Position numbers and translations under genes: made by a program. DNA of 64,000 nucleotides from JAWKMZ01 sp041391965 (lineage in GTDB: Bacteria > Bacteroidota > Bacteroidia > Flavobacteriales > Flavobacteriaceae). How positions within the stretch are numbered: position 1 is the stretch's first letter; each line of letters opens with the position of its first letter. The notes below the pieces were generated by a model. That model was not told the DNA's origin. It made no database searches and saw nothing but the letters and a program-made list of their open reading frames with translations. The DNA lies in assembly GCA_041391965.1 (NCBI GenBank), contig JAWKMZ010000001.1, positions 124,001-188,000 of the forward strand. Direction: 5' to 3'. Below, piece by piece: positions 17,468-26,862 of the stretch.

Positions 17468-19966
17468 TTAAAAATAGAATCCAAAACTTCCTGTTACCCC
17501 AAATTTGCGTGCATTAGGATTATCAAAATAATTGCCTCTAAAATTAAAATCGATTCGGAAGACTTTAAAAATGTTTCCAATACCAAAGCTATATTCGTAA
17601 TATACTTTATTTGTTGGTGCTAAATAGGTTAATCCAGAAGCGTTCAAATTGCGATTAGCTTCAGATACTTGTCCCCAAACACCACGAATACCAACTATTT
17701 CTCTCAAATTATATTTACGCAAAAACGGAATGCGTGAAAACAAACGTCCATTAAAATTGTGTTCTAAATTTAGCGATGTGTATGTGTCTGTTACAAATTC
17801 ATAATAATCGAGCTGTGAAAAGGTATTATAAATAGAAAAATAAGACTGATTTCCTGGAACTACACTCATCAAACCAAGTGGTACTTCACCAAAGGTTTTT
17901 CCTGCTTCAATAGTTGTGGTCAGCTTTCCAAAACCACCTAATTGCCAAGGTTGAATGTATGAAAATTGCAGTTTTGTATAATTAAAATCGCTATTAAAAA
18001 CACCTCTATCGCCTCGTGTAAGTTGTGTAAATAAACTGGCGTAATCATCATTGGCATGGCGACGTTCTACTCCAAAACCTGTCATTTTTCGACCTGGAAA
18101 ATACGATACTGAAATAGCACTTTCATATTGATGTATTTTTGAAGCGGTTTCGGTTTGTGTGGCATTTGTATAATAATCTAAACTAAAGGTTGGTGAAGCC
18201 GATTTTAAGGTTCTATAACTTCCACTTAGTCTAAAAACAAGATTTTTTGCAGGTTCCATTTCAATAGCCAAAGAGGTTAAATTGATATTCGTCAATTTGT
18301 CATTTGGTCCTGTACCAATGATAGAAGACGATGCCAAACTACGACCCAAAACATCCGTTGACGAGGTTAAACTTGCGCCAATTTGTTCAACATCTCGCCT
18401 ATTGCCACCAGAAATGATAAATCGGTTTTTCTTATTGAGTAACCATTTTCCTGAAATACCATATTTAAATTTGTCGTCTTTAAATCCGTAAGCCAAATAG
18501 CCTTCCAACCGCCATAAATCATTAGGTCCAAAATAGGTTCGTCCACCAGTTCTCAAACGCAAACCTTCTACTTCATTATAACCAAAGGTTGAAAAAACGG
18601 GTCCATAATCCATATGAATGCTCGGAAACTCAATATAACCTGAGGCCAAAATGCTTCCTAAATTGTACAATCTTTTAAATTTTTTGACGGTTTTTAAAGT
18701 GTCTAACATTTTGTAAACCCCTTTTTCGTCTTGGTTTAAAGATTCTAACCGGTTTTGATCCCAAAAAGCATCATCTCTATTATAAACATCTTCATTATAA
18801 TCATACACTTCTTGGGTATAAAATTTTTCGTCTTTGGGTTGGTTAAATTGATAATTGTCATATAAGGTGGTTCGTTTTCCATAAACGCCACGCGATTTTT
18901 CTTTTTTATTGAACGCAAAATCTGACATAAAATAATCGCGTTTTAAAAGAAAAACAGAATCATTTACCACATCAAATTGCTGTTCAATGTAAATTTCTTT
19001 TACCCAATTGATGTTGGCACTTTTTGATGCTTGCAGGTTGATATCTTTAATGGCATACGTAGAATCATTGACCCAAAAATCGCCTTTAAAAGTGAGTTCA
19101 TTTTTTCGACGTGGATAATAAATAATGTTGTAACACCATTTGTTATCTATAAATGCACTATCAGAAAGCACATAGTTATAGGTGTTGATTCCTGTTCTTG
19201 AAAGCGGGCTTACAAAGCTTTTATCAAAAAACTTAAGATAATTGTCATAGATGTCAAAATCAGAATACAAATCGTCCACAAAATCGATAATAATCTGATT
19301 ATTGCTAAACCCTGAGTTTTTATTTCCTTTTAATTCTTCTTTTTCTTTTCCAAGATTATTATCGCCATAAATTTTGCTTGATGCTTCGTTGATAAAAATT
19401 GGTAAATAGGTTTTTCCGGTAACTTTTGAAGTGTCAACCTTGTCAAAAACAAACTCCATTCCTTTAAAAAGTCTGCTTTTTATAAGTGAACTATCAATGG
19501 TATTAAGGTCAAATTCTACTTTTTCGTACTTATCGTAATTGTATTGTTTAAATTGACGTAATCCATTTTTGCGTTTGCGTTCCCATATTTTTTTTAAAAT
19601 AGCAATAGCAGGATTTTCAGATTCTTTTTTAGACTGTTTTCCTGTAACAATAACAACTTCATTAAGCGCAGATGCTGCTTCTTTTAAGATGAATTTTAAA
19701 TCGTAATTCACTTTTGAGGTTAACGGAATTTCAAGAGTTTCATAACCTAAAAAAGAAACAACCAAGGTATCCCAATTAGTATCAGATTCTAAATAAAATT
19801 TTCCTTCTTCATTGGTGATTGTTCCTTCCGTAGAGCCTTTAAACAACACATTGGCATACGCAACTGGTTGATGGCTTTCATCAAACACATAGCCACTAAC
19901 TTTGGTTTGAGCAAAGGAACACAACATTCCGAAGAAAAAAAATGGGACAAATCGTTTTAAATTCAT
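17468..19966 (-). CDS. CarboxypepD_reg-like / DUF5686 family outer-membrane protein
   Basis: Envelope protein of unknown exact function common in Bacteroidota. I choose the ATG at 19966 (832 aa) because it gives a clean signal peptide ending CSFAQ; an in-frame start at 20008 would put 14 extra residues before it. Directly after the signal is a carboxypeptidase-regulatory-like beta-sandwich (VSGYVFDE...ANVLFKGS...TNEEGKFYL, about residues 22-105), as found at the front of TonB-dependent receptors, but no plug domain follows. The rest is a long beta-strand-rich DUF5686 region ending in F, consistent with an outer-membrane barrel. Confidence 0.85.
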   Translation of the reverse strand: MNLKRFVPFFFFGMLCSFAQTKVSGYVFDESHQPVAYANVLFKGSTEGTITNEEGKFYLESDTNWDTLVVSFLGYETLEIPLTSKVNYDLKFILKEAASALNEVVIVTGKQSKKESENPAIAILKKIWERKRKNGLRQFKQYNYDKYEKVEFDLNTIDSSLIKSRLFKGMEFVFDKVDTSKVTGKTYLPIFINEASSKIYGDNNLGKEKEELKGNKNSGFSNNQIIIDFVDDLYSDFDIYDNYLKFFDKSFVSPLSRTGINTYNYVLSDSAFIDNKWCYNIIYYPRRKNELTFKGDFWVNDSTYAIKDINLQASKSANINWVKEIYIEQQFDVVNDSVFLLKRDYFMSDFAFNKKEKSRGVYGKRTTLYDNYQFNQPKDEKFYTQEVYDYNEDVYNRDDAFWDQNRLESLNQDEKGVYKMLDTLKTVKKFKRLYNLGSILASGYIEFPSIHMDYGPVFSTFGYNEVEGLRLRTGGRTYFGPNDLWRLEGYLAYGFKDDKFKYGISGKWLLNKKNRFIISGGNRRDVEQIGASLTSSTDVLGRSLASSSIIGTGPNDKLTNINLTSLAIEMEPAKNLVFRLSGSYRTLKSASPTFSLDYYTNATQTETASKIHQYESAISVSYFPGRKMTGFGVERRHANDDYASLFTQLTRGDRGVFNSDFNYTKLQFSYIQPWQLGGFGKLTTTIEAGKTFGEVPLGLMSVVPGNQSYFSIYNTFSQLDYYEFVTDTYTSLNLEHNFNGRLFSRIPFLRKYNLREIVGIRGVWGQVSEANRNLNASGLTYLAPTNKVYYEYSFGIGNIFKVFRIDFNFRGNYFDNPNARKFGVTGSFGFYF

Positions 19967-20045
19967 AACAAAAAACTTCATCAACACACTTGCAAACCTG
20001 TCTGCCAATGGTAGATGAAGTTATTATAACGCAAAAAATGGCGCT

Positions 20046-21023
20046 TTATTTATACATTACTTTTTTAACAGCTTTAACTACCTCATCACTATTTGGCAAC
20101 CATTCTTCTAATAATACTGGCGAATATGGTGCAGGTGTGTCTGCTGTATTAATTTTTACAACTGGAGCGTCCAAATAATCAAAAGCTTCCGACTGTACAA
20201 TATAGGTAATTTCTGTTGATACGTTTCCAAATGGCCACGCTTCTTCTAAAACTACCAAACGATTTGTTTTTTTAACCGATTTTAAAATGGTTGCTTTATC
20301 TAATGGACGAACTGTACGCAAATCAATAATTTCACAAGAAATACCTTCTTTTTCTAAGTCTTCAGCAGCTTTGTAGGCTTCTTTGATAATTTTTCCAAAA
20401 GAAACGATAGTAACATCTGTACCTTCACGTTTAATTTCGGCAACACCTAATGGAATGGTGTACTCACCTTCTGGTACTTCACCTTTATCACCATACATTT
20501 GTTCACTTTCCATAAAAATTACAGGATCGTCATCACGTATAGCCGATTTCAATAACCCTTTGGCATCATATGGATTAGAAGGCACCACTACTTTAAGTCC
20601 TGGTGTATTGGCAAACCAACTTTCAAAGGCTTGAGAATGTGTTGCTGCTAACTGTCCTGCAGATGCTGTTGGACCTCTAAAAACAATAGGACAATTAAAT
20701 TGTCCACCAGACATTTGTCTGATTTTTGCTGCATTATTTATAATTTGGTCTATTCCAACTAAAGAAAAGTTAAAGGTCATATACTCTACAATTGGTCGGC
20801 AACCTGTCATAGTTGAACCAATGGCAACACCAGCAAAACCAAGTTCTGCAATGGGTGTATCAATCACTCGTTTAGGGCCAAATTCGTCTAACATTCCTTT
20901 AGAAGCCTTGTAGGCTCCATTATATTCTGCTACTTCTTCACCCATTAAAAAAATGCTTTCATCTCTGCGCATTTCTTCACTCATAGCTTCTGCAATAGCT
21001 TCTCTAAATTGAATCGTCTTCAT
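20046..21023 (-). CDS. pdhB: Pyruvate dehydrogenase E1 component, subunit beta
   Basis: 325 aa; with the alpha subunit it forms the thiamine-diphosphate enzyme that decarboxylates pyruvate and passes the acetyl group to E2 lipoyl. Typical features are GEEVAEYNGAYKASKGM near residue 27, IAELGFAGVAIG near 58 with the ThDP-contacting Glu, the TFNFSLVGIDQI stretch near 83 and the C-terminal EEAWPFGNVSTEI block. The E1 alpha and E2 genes are not adjacent, so the complex is split over more than one locus. TACTTTTG at 21046-21053 is the likely -7 box. Confidence 0.95.
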   Translation of the reverse strand: MKTIQFREAIAEAMSEEMRRDESIFLMGEEVAEYNGAYKASKGMLDEFGPKRVIDTPIAELGFAGVAIGSTMTGCRPIVEYMTFNFSLVGIDQIINNAAKIRQMSGGQFNCPIVFRGPTASAGQLAATHSQAFESWFANTPGLKVVVPSNPYDAKGLLKSAIRDDDPVIFMESEQMYGDKGEVPEGEYTIPLGVAEIKREGTDVTIVSFGKIIKEAYKAAEDLEKEGISCEIIDLRTVRPLDKATILKSVKKTNRLVVLEEAWPFGNVSTEITYIVQSEAFDYLDAPVVKINTADTPAPYSPVLLEEWLPNSDEVVKAVKKVMYK

Positions 21024-21045
21024 TTTTAAATTTTAAATCGAATAG

Positions 21046-21053
21046 CAAAAGTA
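21046..21053 (-). promoter_or_regulatory. -7 promoter element for pdhB
   Basis: The minus strand reads TACTTTTG, an exact TAnnTTTG match, 22 bases before the pdhB start codon. Confidence 0.5.
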
Positions 21054-21244
21054 ACAATAAAACAAAAACTATGCTGTAAAGAATTATTTAAAATTTATTA
21101 TGCACGCATAGTAAATATTTAGAATAAAATAATTAACTTCGTAGCCTAATTTAGTTGACGGTCTTCAGTAGGCATTTTGCAGTCTTACTTTACAAATGAT
21201 TCTGACTAAAAAATCAAAATTAAATAACACATAAATTATTCAAA

Positions 21245-21991
21245 ATGAAAATATTAGTATGTATTAGTCATGTACCTGATACGACTTCAAAAATTAATTT
21301 TACGGATGGTGATACCAAATTTGATACCAATGGTGTACAATTTGTAATTAATCCAAATGATGAATTTGGTTTAACACGTGCTATGTGGTTTAAAGAAAAA
21401 CAAGGAGCTACTGTTGACGTTATCAATGTTGGTGGACCAGAAACTGAACCTACGTTACGCAAAGCTTTGGCTATTGGTGCAGATGGCGCTATTAGAGTTA
21501 ACACGCCAGCTACTGACGGATTTTCGGTTGCAAAACAGTTGGCCAATGTAGTTAAAGATGGTGGTTACGATTTGGTAATTGCAGGTCGTGAATCTATTGA
21601 TTACAATGGAGGGATGGTGCCTGGAATGTTAGCAGAATTGATTGGTGCTAATTTTGTAACTAATTGTATTGGCTTAGAAGTTGATGGTACCAATGCAAAA
21701 GCGATACGAGAAATTGATGGTGGAAAAGAAACTGTTTCAACCACTTTACCTTTAGTAATTGGTGGACAAAAAGGGTTGGTAGAAGAAAGTGATTTGCGTA
21801 TTCCAAACATGAGAGGTATTATGATGGCGCGTCAAAAGCCACTAAAGGTTTTAGAACCTGTTAATGCCACTCAAGAAACTAATTCAGTTAAGTTTGAAAA
21901 ACCAGCACCAAAGGGAGCTGTCAAATTAGTATCACCAGATAACTTAGATGAATTGATTAGCTTACTTCATAATGAGGCTAAGGTCATTTAA
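21245..21991 (+). CDS. etfB: Electron transfer flavoprotein subunit beta
   Basis: 248 aa. The smaller ETF subunit, which carries the AMP-binding site and the contact surface for acyl-CoA dehydrogenases; it takes electrons from FAD dehydrogenases towards the quinone pool. Opens with the family start MKILVCISHVPDT and shows DLVIAGRESIDYNGGMVPGM near residue 115 and LPLVIGGQKGLVEE...PNMRGIMMA, the ETF-beta recognition-loop region, near 170-195. Directly followed by etfA, 22 bases on. Confidence 0.95.
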   Translation: MKILVCISHVPDTTSKINFTDGDTKFDTNGVQFVINPNDEFGLTRAMWFKEKQGATVDVINVGGPETEPTLRKALAIGADGAIRVNTPATDGFSVAKQLANVVKDGGYDLVIAGRESIDYNGGMVPGMLAELIGANFVTNCIGLEVDGTNAKAIREIDGGKETVSTTLPLVIGGQKGLVEESDLRIPNMRGIMMARQKPLKVLEPVNATQETNSVKFEKPAPKGAVKLVSPDNLDELISLLHNEAKVI

Positions 21992-22013
21992 TTAACTTCA
22001 AAAAAATAAAAAC

Positions 22014-22973
22014 ATGTCAGTTTTAGTATATACCGAATCAGATCAAGGAAAATTTAAAAAAGTAGCTTTTGAAGTGGCTTCCTATGCCAAGGCAGTTGCC
22101 ACTCAAATGGGAACCACAGTTACAGCCATTGCCATTAACGCTAATGATGTTTCCGAATTGGGAACTTATGGCGTTGACAAAGTATTAAAAGTAAACAATC
22201 AAAAATTAGACACTTTTAATGCCAAAACTTATGCCGATATTATTAAACAAGCAGCACAAAAAGAAAACACCAAAGTGGTTATCGTCAGCTCAAGTGCAGA
22301 CAGCAAATACTTAGCGCCATTATTGGCAGTTGGTTTAGATGCTGGCTATGCTTCAAATGTAGTAGAAGCACCAACAAGTGCATCACCTTTTACTGTAAAA
22401 CGTACAGCATTTACTAATAAAGCGTTTAATTTTACAACCATAGATACAGATGTCAAAATAGTAGGTGTTTCCAATAACGCTTTTGGATTGGCTGAAAACC
22501 CATCTTCTGCCACAGTTGAAGATTTTTCACCTTCAGTTTTAGACAACGGTGTTCATGTGGACTCCGTTGACAAAGCATCAAATAAGGTATCTATTGCAGA
22601 TGCAGATATTGTAGTTTCTGGAGGAAGAGGTTTAAAAGGCCCTGAAAATTGGGGAATGATTGAAGATTTAGCCAATGTTCTTGGCGCTGCAACAGCATGT
22701 TCAAAACCAGTTTCTGATTTAGGGTGGAGACCTCATAGCGAACATGTTGGTCAAACAGGAAAACCAGTTGCAGCCAACTTATATATTGCTATTGGTATTT
22801 CTGGAGCTATTCAACATTTAGCAGGTATCAACGCATCTAAAGTAAAAGTAGTCATTAATACAGATCCTGAAGCACCTTTCTTTAAAGCCGCAGATTATGG
22901 TGTGGTTGGTGATGCTTTTGATGTAGTACCACGACTTACAGAAAAATTAAAAGCATTTAAAGCACAACAATAA
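22014..22973 (+). CDS. etfA: Electron transfer flavoprotein subunit alpha
   Basis: 319 aa. The FAD-binding ETF subunit. The C-terminal FAD domain shows GGRGLKGPENWGMIEDLA near residue 202, GQTGKPVAANLYIAIGISGA near 247 and the closing NTDPEAPFFKAADYGVVGD. Forms an operon with etfB and works as a heterodimer. No electron-bifurcating partner (Fix or Bcd genes) is adjacent, so ordinary fatty/amino-acid oxidation is the likely role. Confidence 0.96.
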   Translation: MSVLVYTESDQGKFKKVAFEVASYAKAVATQMGTTVTAIAINANDVSELGTYGVDKVLKVNNQKLDTFNAKTYADIIKQAAQKENTKVVIVSSSADSKYLAPLLAVGLDAGYASNVVEAPTSASPFTVKRTAFTNKAFNFTTIDTDVKIVGVSNNAFGLAENPSSATVEDFSPSVLDNGVHVDSVDKASNKVSIADADIVVSGGRGLKGPENWGMIEDLANVLGAATACSKPVSDLGWRPHSEHVGQTGKPVAANLYIAIGISGAIQHLAGINASKVKVVINTDPEAPFFKAADYGVVGDAFDVVPRLTEKLKAFKAQQ

Positions 22974-22997
22974 ATATTTTTTTTAACTTGTATCGTT

Positions 22998-23116
22998 AAA
23001 GGACTGTTTAAATTAAATTTTGCAATTTTAACTCAATTTATTTTTGTAAAATTACAGTGACAAAATACCAAAACTGTTAGACACAGTTGGTAAAGTCCTA
23101 ATTTAAACAGTTCTTT
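22998..23116. repeat. 18-bp inverted repeat bracketing an intergenic segment
   Basis: The arm at 22998-23015 (AAAGGACTGTTTAAATTA) is the reverse complement of the arm at 23099-23116 with one mismatch, itself a G-U pair in RNA. The 83 bases between hold a second, smaller inverted pair (ACTGT/ACAGT around 23070-23085) and the promoter-like TTG...TATTTTTG. It lies between etfA and the nuclease gene. It could be a long-range RNA hairpin, a regulatory palindrome or a decayed small mobile element. Confidence 0.55.
23020..23046 (+). promoter_or_regulatory. Promoter-like element upstream of the bifunctional nuclease gene
   Basis: TTG at 23020-23022, a 16-base spacer (slightly short), then TATTTTTG at 23039-23046, about 85 bases before the ATG at 23131. 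It lies wholly inside the 22998-23116 inverted repeat. Confidence 0.45.
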
Positions 23117-23130
23117 GTGTTTAATAATTT

Positions 23131-23739
23131 ATGAGTTTAGTTCGATTAAATATAAAGGGTATTTCATACAGCCAAACCCAAAATGGTGCTTATGCTTTAA
23201 TCCTCAATGAAATAGATGGAGATCGAAAACTTCCTATTGTTATCGGTGCTTTTGAAGCACAATCTATTGCTATCGCTCTTGAAAAAGAAATAAGACCTCC
23301 AAGACCTCTTACTCATGACCTTTTCAAAAATTTTGCAGACCGCTTTGATATTGTTGTAAAACAAGTCATCATCCATAAATTAGTTGATGGTGTGTTTTAT
23401 TCAAGTCTGATTTGTGAACGCGATAAGATAGAAGAAATTATAGATGCCAGAACCAGCGATGCCATTGCCTTAGCACTGCGTTTTCAAGCACCAATATTTA
23501 CTTATAAAAATATTCTCGATAAAGCTGGAATTTATCTAAAAGTCAATCCTAAAAAAGAAGAAGAACAGCAAGACAGCATTCTTTTGGATGATTTAGTGGT
23601 TGAAGAAATTGAAAGCTCTCTTCAAGAAACCTACAAAAACAAAACATTAGAAGAACTCAACACCTTACTGGAAGAAGCCGTTAATAATGAAAATTATGAA
23701 GTTGCTGCTAAAATACGTGATGAGATTTCAAAACGCTAA
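23131..23739 (+). CDS. Bifunctional nuclease family protein (DUF151) with C-terminal UVR motif
   Basis: 202 aa. Residues about 1-130 are the DUF151/BFN domain (VRLNIKGISYSQTQNGAYALIL, LPIVIGAFEAQSIAIAL, ARTSDAIALALRFQAPIF), a family with reported RNase/DNase activity in plant members and a trimeric structure in bacteria. Residues about 172-200 form a UVR helix-hairpin (LNTLLEEAVNNENYEVAAKI), the UvrB/UvrC-interaction motif. The combination suggests a link to DNA repair or nucleic-acid handling, but the bacterial role is not established. The nucleoside transporter gene follows 24 bases on. Confidence 0.88.
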   Translation: MSLVRLNIKGISYSQTQNGAYALILNEIDGDRKLPIVIGAFEAQSIAIALEKEIRPPRPLTHDLFKNFADRFDIVVKQVIIHKLVDGVFYSSLICERDKIEEIIDARTSDAIALALRFQAPIFTYKNILDKAGIYLKVNPKKEEEQQDSILLDDLVVEEIESSLQETYKNKTLEELNTLLEEAVNNENYEVAAKIRDEISKR

Positions 23740-23763
23740 TACTAACCTAACAACATACTTCTT

Positions 23764-25020
23764 ATGAATGTAAAGCTTCGATTGATAGTGATGAATTTTT
23801 TTCAATTTTTTATTTGGGGAGCTTGGCTAATTACAGTTGCCAATTATTGGTTTGGAACCAAAGGTTGGGATGGCACTCAATTTGGTGCCATTTTTTCAAC
23901 TATGGGAATTGCTTCTATCTTTATGCCTACACTTTGTGGTATCATTGCAGACAAGTGGCTCAATGCCGAAAAATTATATGGTATTTTGCATATTCTTGGT
24001 GGCTTAACCTTATTGTACATTCCAATGGTTGATGATCCAATTTCATTTTTTTGGGTCATTTTAGTAGCCATGATTTTTTATATGCCAACTATTGCACTAT
24101 CTAACTCTGTTGCCTATAACGCTTTAAAGAAAAATGAATTAGATGTGGTAAAAGATTTCCCACCAATTCGTGTTTGGGGAACCATTGGTTTTATTGCAGC
24201 TATGTGGGTAACCAATCTAACAGAAAATAAAGCCTCAGAAAATCAATTTTATATTGCCGCAATTGCAGCCATCTTTTTAGGTATTTATTCCTTTACACTA
24301 CCAAAATGCAAACCACAACAAGAAACTTCTGAAAACAAATCGATTGTAAAATTATTGGGCTTAGATGCCTTTAAATTGTTTGCCAATTACAAGATGGCCT
24401 TATTTTTTGCCTTCAGCATGCTGTTAGGTGCAGCATTACAATTAACCAATGCTTATGGCGATGTCTTTTTAGACGACTTTAAACTCAACCCTCTATTTAC
24501 CGATTCTTTTGTCGTTAAATATTCCACCATCATTCTGTCCATTTCTCAAATGTCTGAAACGTTGTTTATTCTGGCAATTCCATTTTTTTTAAAACGCTTC
24601 GGAATTAAAAAAGTGATGCTTATAAGCATGGTTGCTTGGGTATTACGTTTTGGATTATTTGCTTATGGCGACCCTGGAAATGGTTTATGGATGATTATTT
24701 TATCATGTATTGTTTACGGAATGGCATTCGACTTTTTCAATATTTCAGGTTCGTTATTTGTTGAAACATCCACAAGTCCAAAAATTCGTTCTTCGGCACA
24801 AGGCTTGTTTATGATGATGACCAACGGCTTTGGAGCCATTTTTGGAAGTGTGGTCAGTGGTTATTTAATAGACCGTTTTTTTACAACACCTCAAGGCAAA
24901 GATTGGCATAACATCTGGTTAACGTTTGCTATTTATGCCTTAGTCATTGCTGTTGCTTTTGCCATTTTATTTAAGCATAAACACAATCCTGATGAGATTA
25001 AAGAAACCATCGCACATTAA
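23764..25020 (+). CDS. Nucleoside:H+ symporter (NupG/NHS family, MFS)
   Basis: 418 aa with about 12 hydrophobic helices. The start (LRLIVMNFFQFFIWGAWLIT) and the GCIIADKW-like loop (GIIADKWLNAEKL, near residue 60) are those of NHS-family nucleoside permeases such as NupG and XapB. Expected to bring nucleosides across the inner membrane. The position between a nuclease-family gene and thyA/DHFR fits a nucleotide salvage neighbourhood, although a terminator separates it from thyA. Confidence 0.85.
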   Translation: MNVKLRLIVMNFFQFFIWGAWLITVANYWFGTKGWDGTQFGAIFSTMGIASIFMPTLCGIIADKWLNAEKLYGILHILGGLTLLYIPMVDDPISFFWVILVAMIFYMPTIALSNSVAYNALKKNELDVVKDFPPIRVWGTIGFIAAMWVTNLTENKASENQFYIAAIAAIFLGIYSFTLPKCKPQQETSENKSIVKLLGLDAFKLFANYKMALFFAFSMLLGAALQLTNAYGDVFLDDFKLNPLFTDSFVVKYSTIILSISQMSETLFILAIPFFLKRFGIKKVMLISMVAWVLRFGLFAYGDPGNGLWMIILSCIVYGMAFDFFNISGSLFVETSTSPKIRSSAQGLFMMMTNGFGAIFGSVVSGYLIDRFFTTPQGKDWHNIWLTFAIYALVIAVAFAILFKHKHNPDEIKETIAH

Positions 25021-25051
25021 AAAAGTTTAGTTAATAACTTTTAATATAATT

Positions 25052-25085
25052 AAAGGGTTGCAACATAATAGTTCAACCCTTTTTT
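25052..25085 (+). terminator. Terminator after the nucleoside transporter gene
   Basis: AAAGGGTTG (25052-25060) pairs with CAACCCTTT (25074-25082), with a further AAC/GTT pairing inside, followed by T residues. Confidence 0.85.
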
Positions 25086-25115
25086 CTATTTTTATTTTTT
25101 GAAATTGACATTGAA

Positions 25116-25940
25116 ATGAAACAATATCACGACCTCGTAAAACATGTTTTAGAACACGGAAATCAAAAAGGAGACCGAACAGGAACAGGAACAAAAAGTG
25201 TGTTTGGATACCAAATGCGGTTTGATTTAAGTGAAGGATTTCCGATGGTAACCACCAAAAAGTTACACTTAAAATCTATTGTTTATGAATTGCTTTGGTT
25301 TTTAAAAGGGGATACTAACATTCATTATCTTACAGAAAATGGTGTACGTATTTGGAACGAATGGGCTGATGAACATGGCAATTTAGGCCCTGTTTATGGA
25401 CACCAATGGCGCAATTGGAATAGCGATGATATTGACCAAATTAAAGACATTGTTGAGACTTTAAAAAACAACCCAAACAGCAGACGTATGTTGGTTTCAG
25501 CATGGAACCCATCAGTACTGCCAGATACTTCAAAATCATTTTCTGAAAATGTTGCTAACGGAAAAGCGGCTTTACCACCTTGCCATGCGTTTTTTCAGTT
25601 TTATGTTGCTAATGGTAAATTGAGTTGTCAACTTTATCAACGTAGTGCTGACATCTTTTTAGGAGTACCTTTTAACATCGCATCCTATGCGTTGTTTACT
25701 ATGATGATGGCTCAAGTTTGTGGTTATGAAGCAGGCGAATTTATTCATACATTTGGAGATGCTCACATTTACAATAATCATTTTGAACAATTGGAATTAC
25801 AACTATCACGTGATGTAAGACCTCTTCCAAAAATGATATTAAATCCTGAAATTACAAACATTTTTGACTTTAAATTTGAAGATTTCACCTTAGTCGATTA
25901 TAATCCGCATCCACACATTAAAGGTGTTGTGGCTGTATAA
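25116..25940 (+). CDS. thyA: Thymidylate synthase
   Basis: 274 aa. Methylates dUMP to dTMP with methylene-tetrahydrofolate, yielding dihydrofolate that the next gene's product reduces. The nucleophilic Cys lies in ALPPCHAFFQFYV (about residue 156); other markers are RTGTGTKSVFGYQ near 22, QRSADIFLGVPFNIASYA near 178 and DAHIYNNH near 216. Start chosen at the family MKQYHDLV. The 2TM-DHFR gene follows 13 bases after the stop. Confidence 0.98.
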   Translation: MKQYHDLVKHVLEHGNQKGDRTGTGTKSVFGYQMRFDLSEGFPMVTTKKLHLKSIVYELLWFLKGDTNIHYLTENGVRIWNEWADEHGNLGPVYGHQWRNWNSDDIDQIKDIVETLKNNPNSRRMLVSAWNPSVLPDTSKSFSENVANGKAALPPCHAFFQFYVANGKLSCQLYQRSADIFLGVPFNIASYALFTMMMAQVCGYEAGEFIHTFGDAHIYNNHFEQLELQLSRDVRPLPKMILNPEITNIFDFKFEDFTLVDYNPHPHIKGVVAV

Positions 25941-25953
25941 TGCATACAAATTT

Positions 25954-26862
25954 ATGTTTGGAAAAAAGAAACCTGTTACACAAATAGATAAAGAACAGTT
26001 AGAACTTATAAAAACCGCTCAAAAACGCATCAAACAGAAAAAGCGTTTGTATGTTCATTTTGTTATTTTTTTAATTGGAGCCGTTTTTTTAATTATTCTT
26101 AATACTGTTTTAGGCATTGGCGAAACCACAAAAATCTTTGGTATAGATTGGTTTGTGTTTGCTATTTTAGCTTGGTTATTTTTATTTATTTATCATCTAT
26201 TTAATGTGTTTGTTACCCACAACTTTATGGGAAGCAAATGGGAAGAAGCACAACTTCACAAATTAGTTGATCAACAAAAAAAGCGTATTGCAACGTTACA
26301 AGAAAAGGTTGAAAAAGATTATCCCATTCAAGAAAACACCAATTCTGCAGAGAAAAAAAAAACGAAACTAATTAACGGTTTAACACTTATTGTTGCCGCA
26401 GGAGAAAATGATGCTATTGGCAAAAACAACCAATTAATTTGGCATTTGAGTGACGATTTGAAACGCTTTAAAACCCTTACCTCTGGTCATTGCATTATTA
26501 TGGGACGCAAAACTTTTGAGAGTTTTCCAAAACCCTTGCCAAACAGAACTCATATCGTTATTAGCCGTCAAGAAAATTATAAAGTTCCTGAAGGTGTCAT
26601 TGTGGTTAACACTTTAGAAGATGCCATTGATGCTGCAAAAAATGACAAGCAACCTTTTGTAATTGGTGGTGGCGAAATTTATAGGCAAGCCATTGCTTTT
26701 GCTTCAAAAATAGAACTAACTCGCGTACACGAAAGCTTTGATGCCGATACATTTTTTCCAAAAATTGATGACTCTATTTGGAAAGAAACAGCCAATAAAT
26801 TTCATTCTAAAGATGAAAATCATCCTTATGATTTTTCATTTATGACTTATGAAAGGAAATGA
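25954..26862 (+). CDS. folA: Dihydrofolate reductase with an N-terminal 2TM membrane domain
   Basis: 302 aa from the ATG at 25954 (an in-frame start at 25924 would overlap thyA and add 10 residues). Residues about 22-100 form a 2TM domain: a basic stretch, a hydrophobic helix, a short loop with IFGIDW, a second helix and then KWEEAQLHKLVDQ. A linker (about 105-140) leads to a complete DHFR domain of about 165 residues: LIVAAGENDAIGKNNQLIWHL, LKRFKTLT, GRKTFESFPKPLPNR, FVIGGGEIYRQA. Normal bacterial DHFR is about 160 aa and soluble, so this form is predicted to sit on the inner face of the cytoplasmic membrane. Operon partner of thyA; overlaps the next gene by 4 bases (ATGA). Confidence 0.9.
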   Translation: MFGKKKPVTQIDKEQLELIKTAQKRIKQKKRLYVHFVIFLIGAVFLIILNTVLGIGETTKIFGIDWFVFAILAWLFLFIYHLFNVFVTHNFMGSKWEEAQLHKLVDQQKKRIATLQEKVEKDYPIQENTNSAEKKKTKLINGLTLIVAAGENDAIGKNNQLIWHLSDDLKRFKTLTSGHCIIMGRKTFESFPKPLPNRTHIVISRQENYKVPEGVIVVNTLEDAIDAAKNDKQPFVIGGGEIYRQAIAFASKIELTRVHESFDADTFFPKIDDSIWKETANKFHSKDENHPYDFSFMTYERK

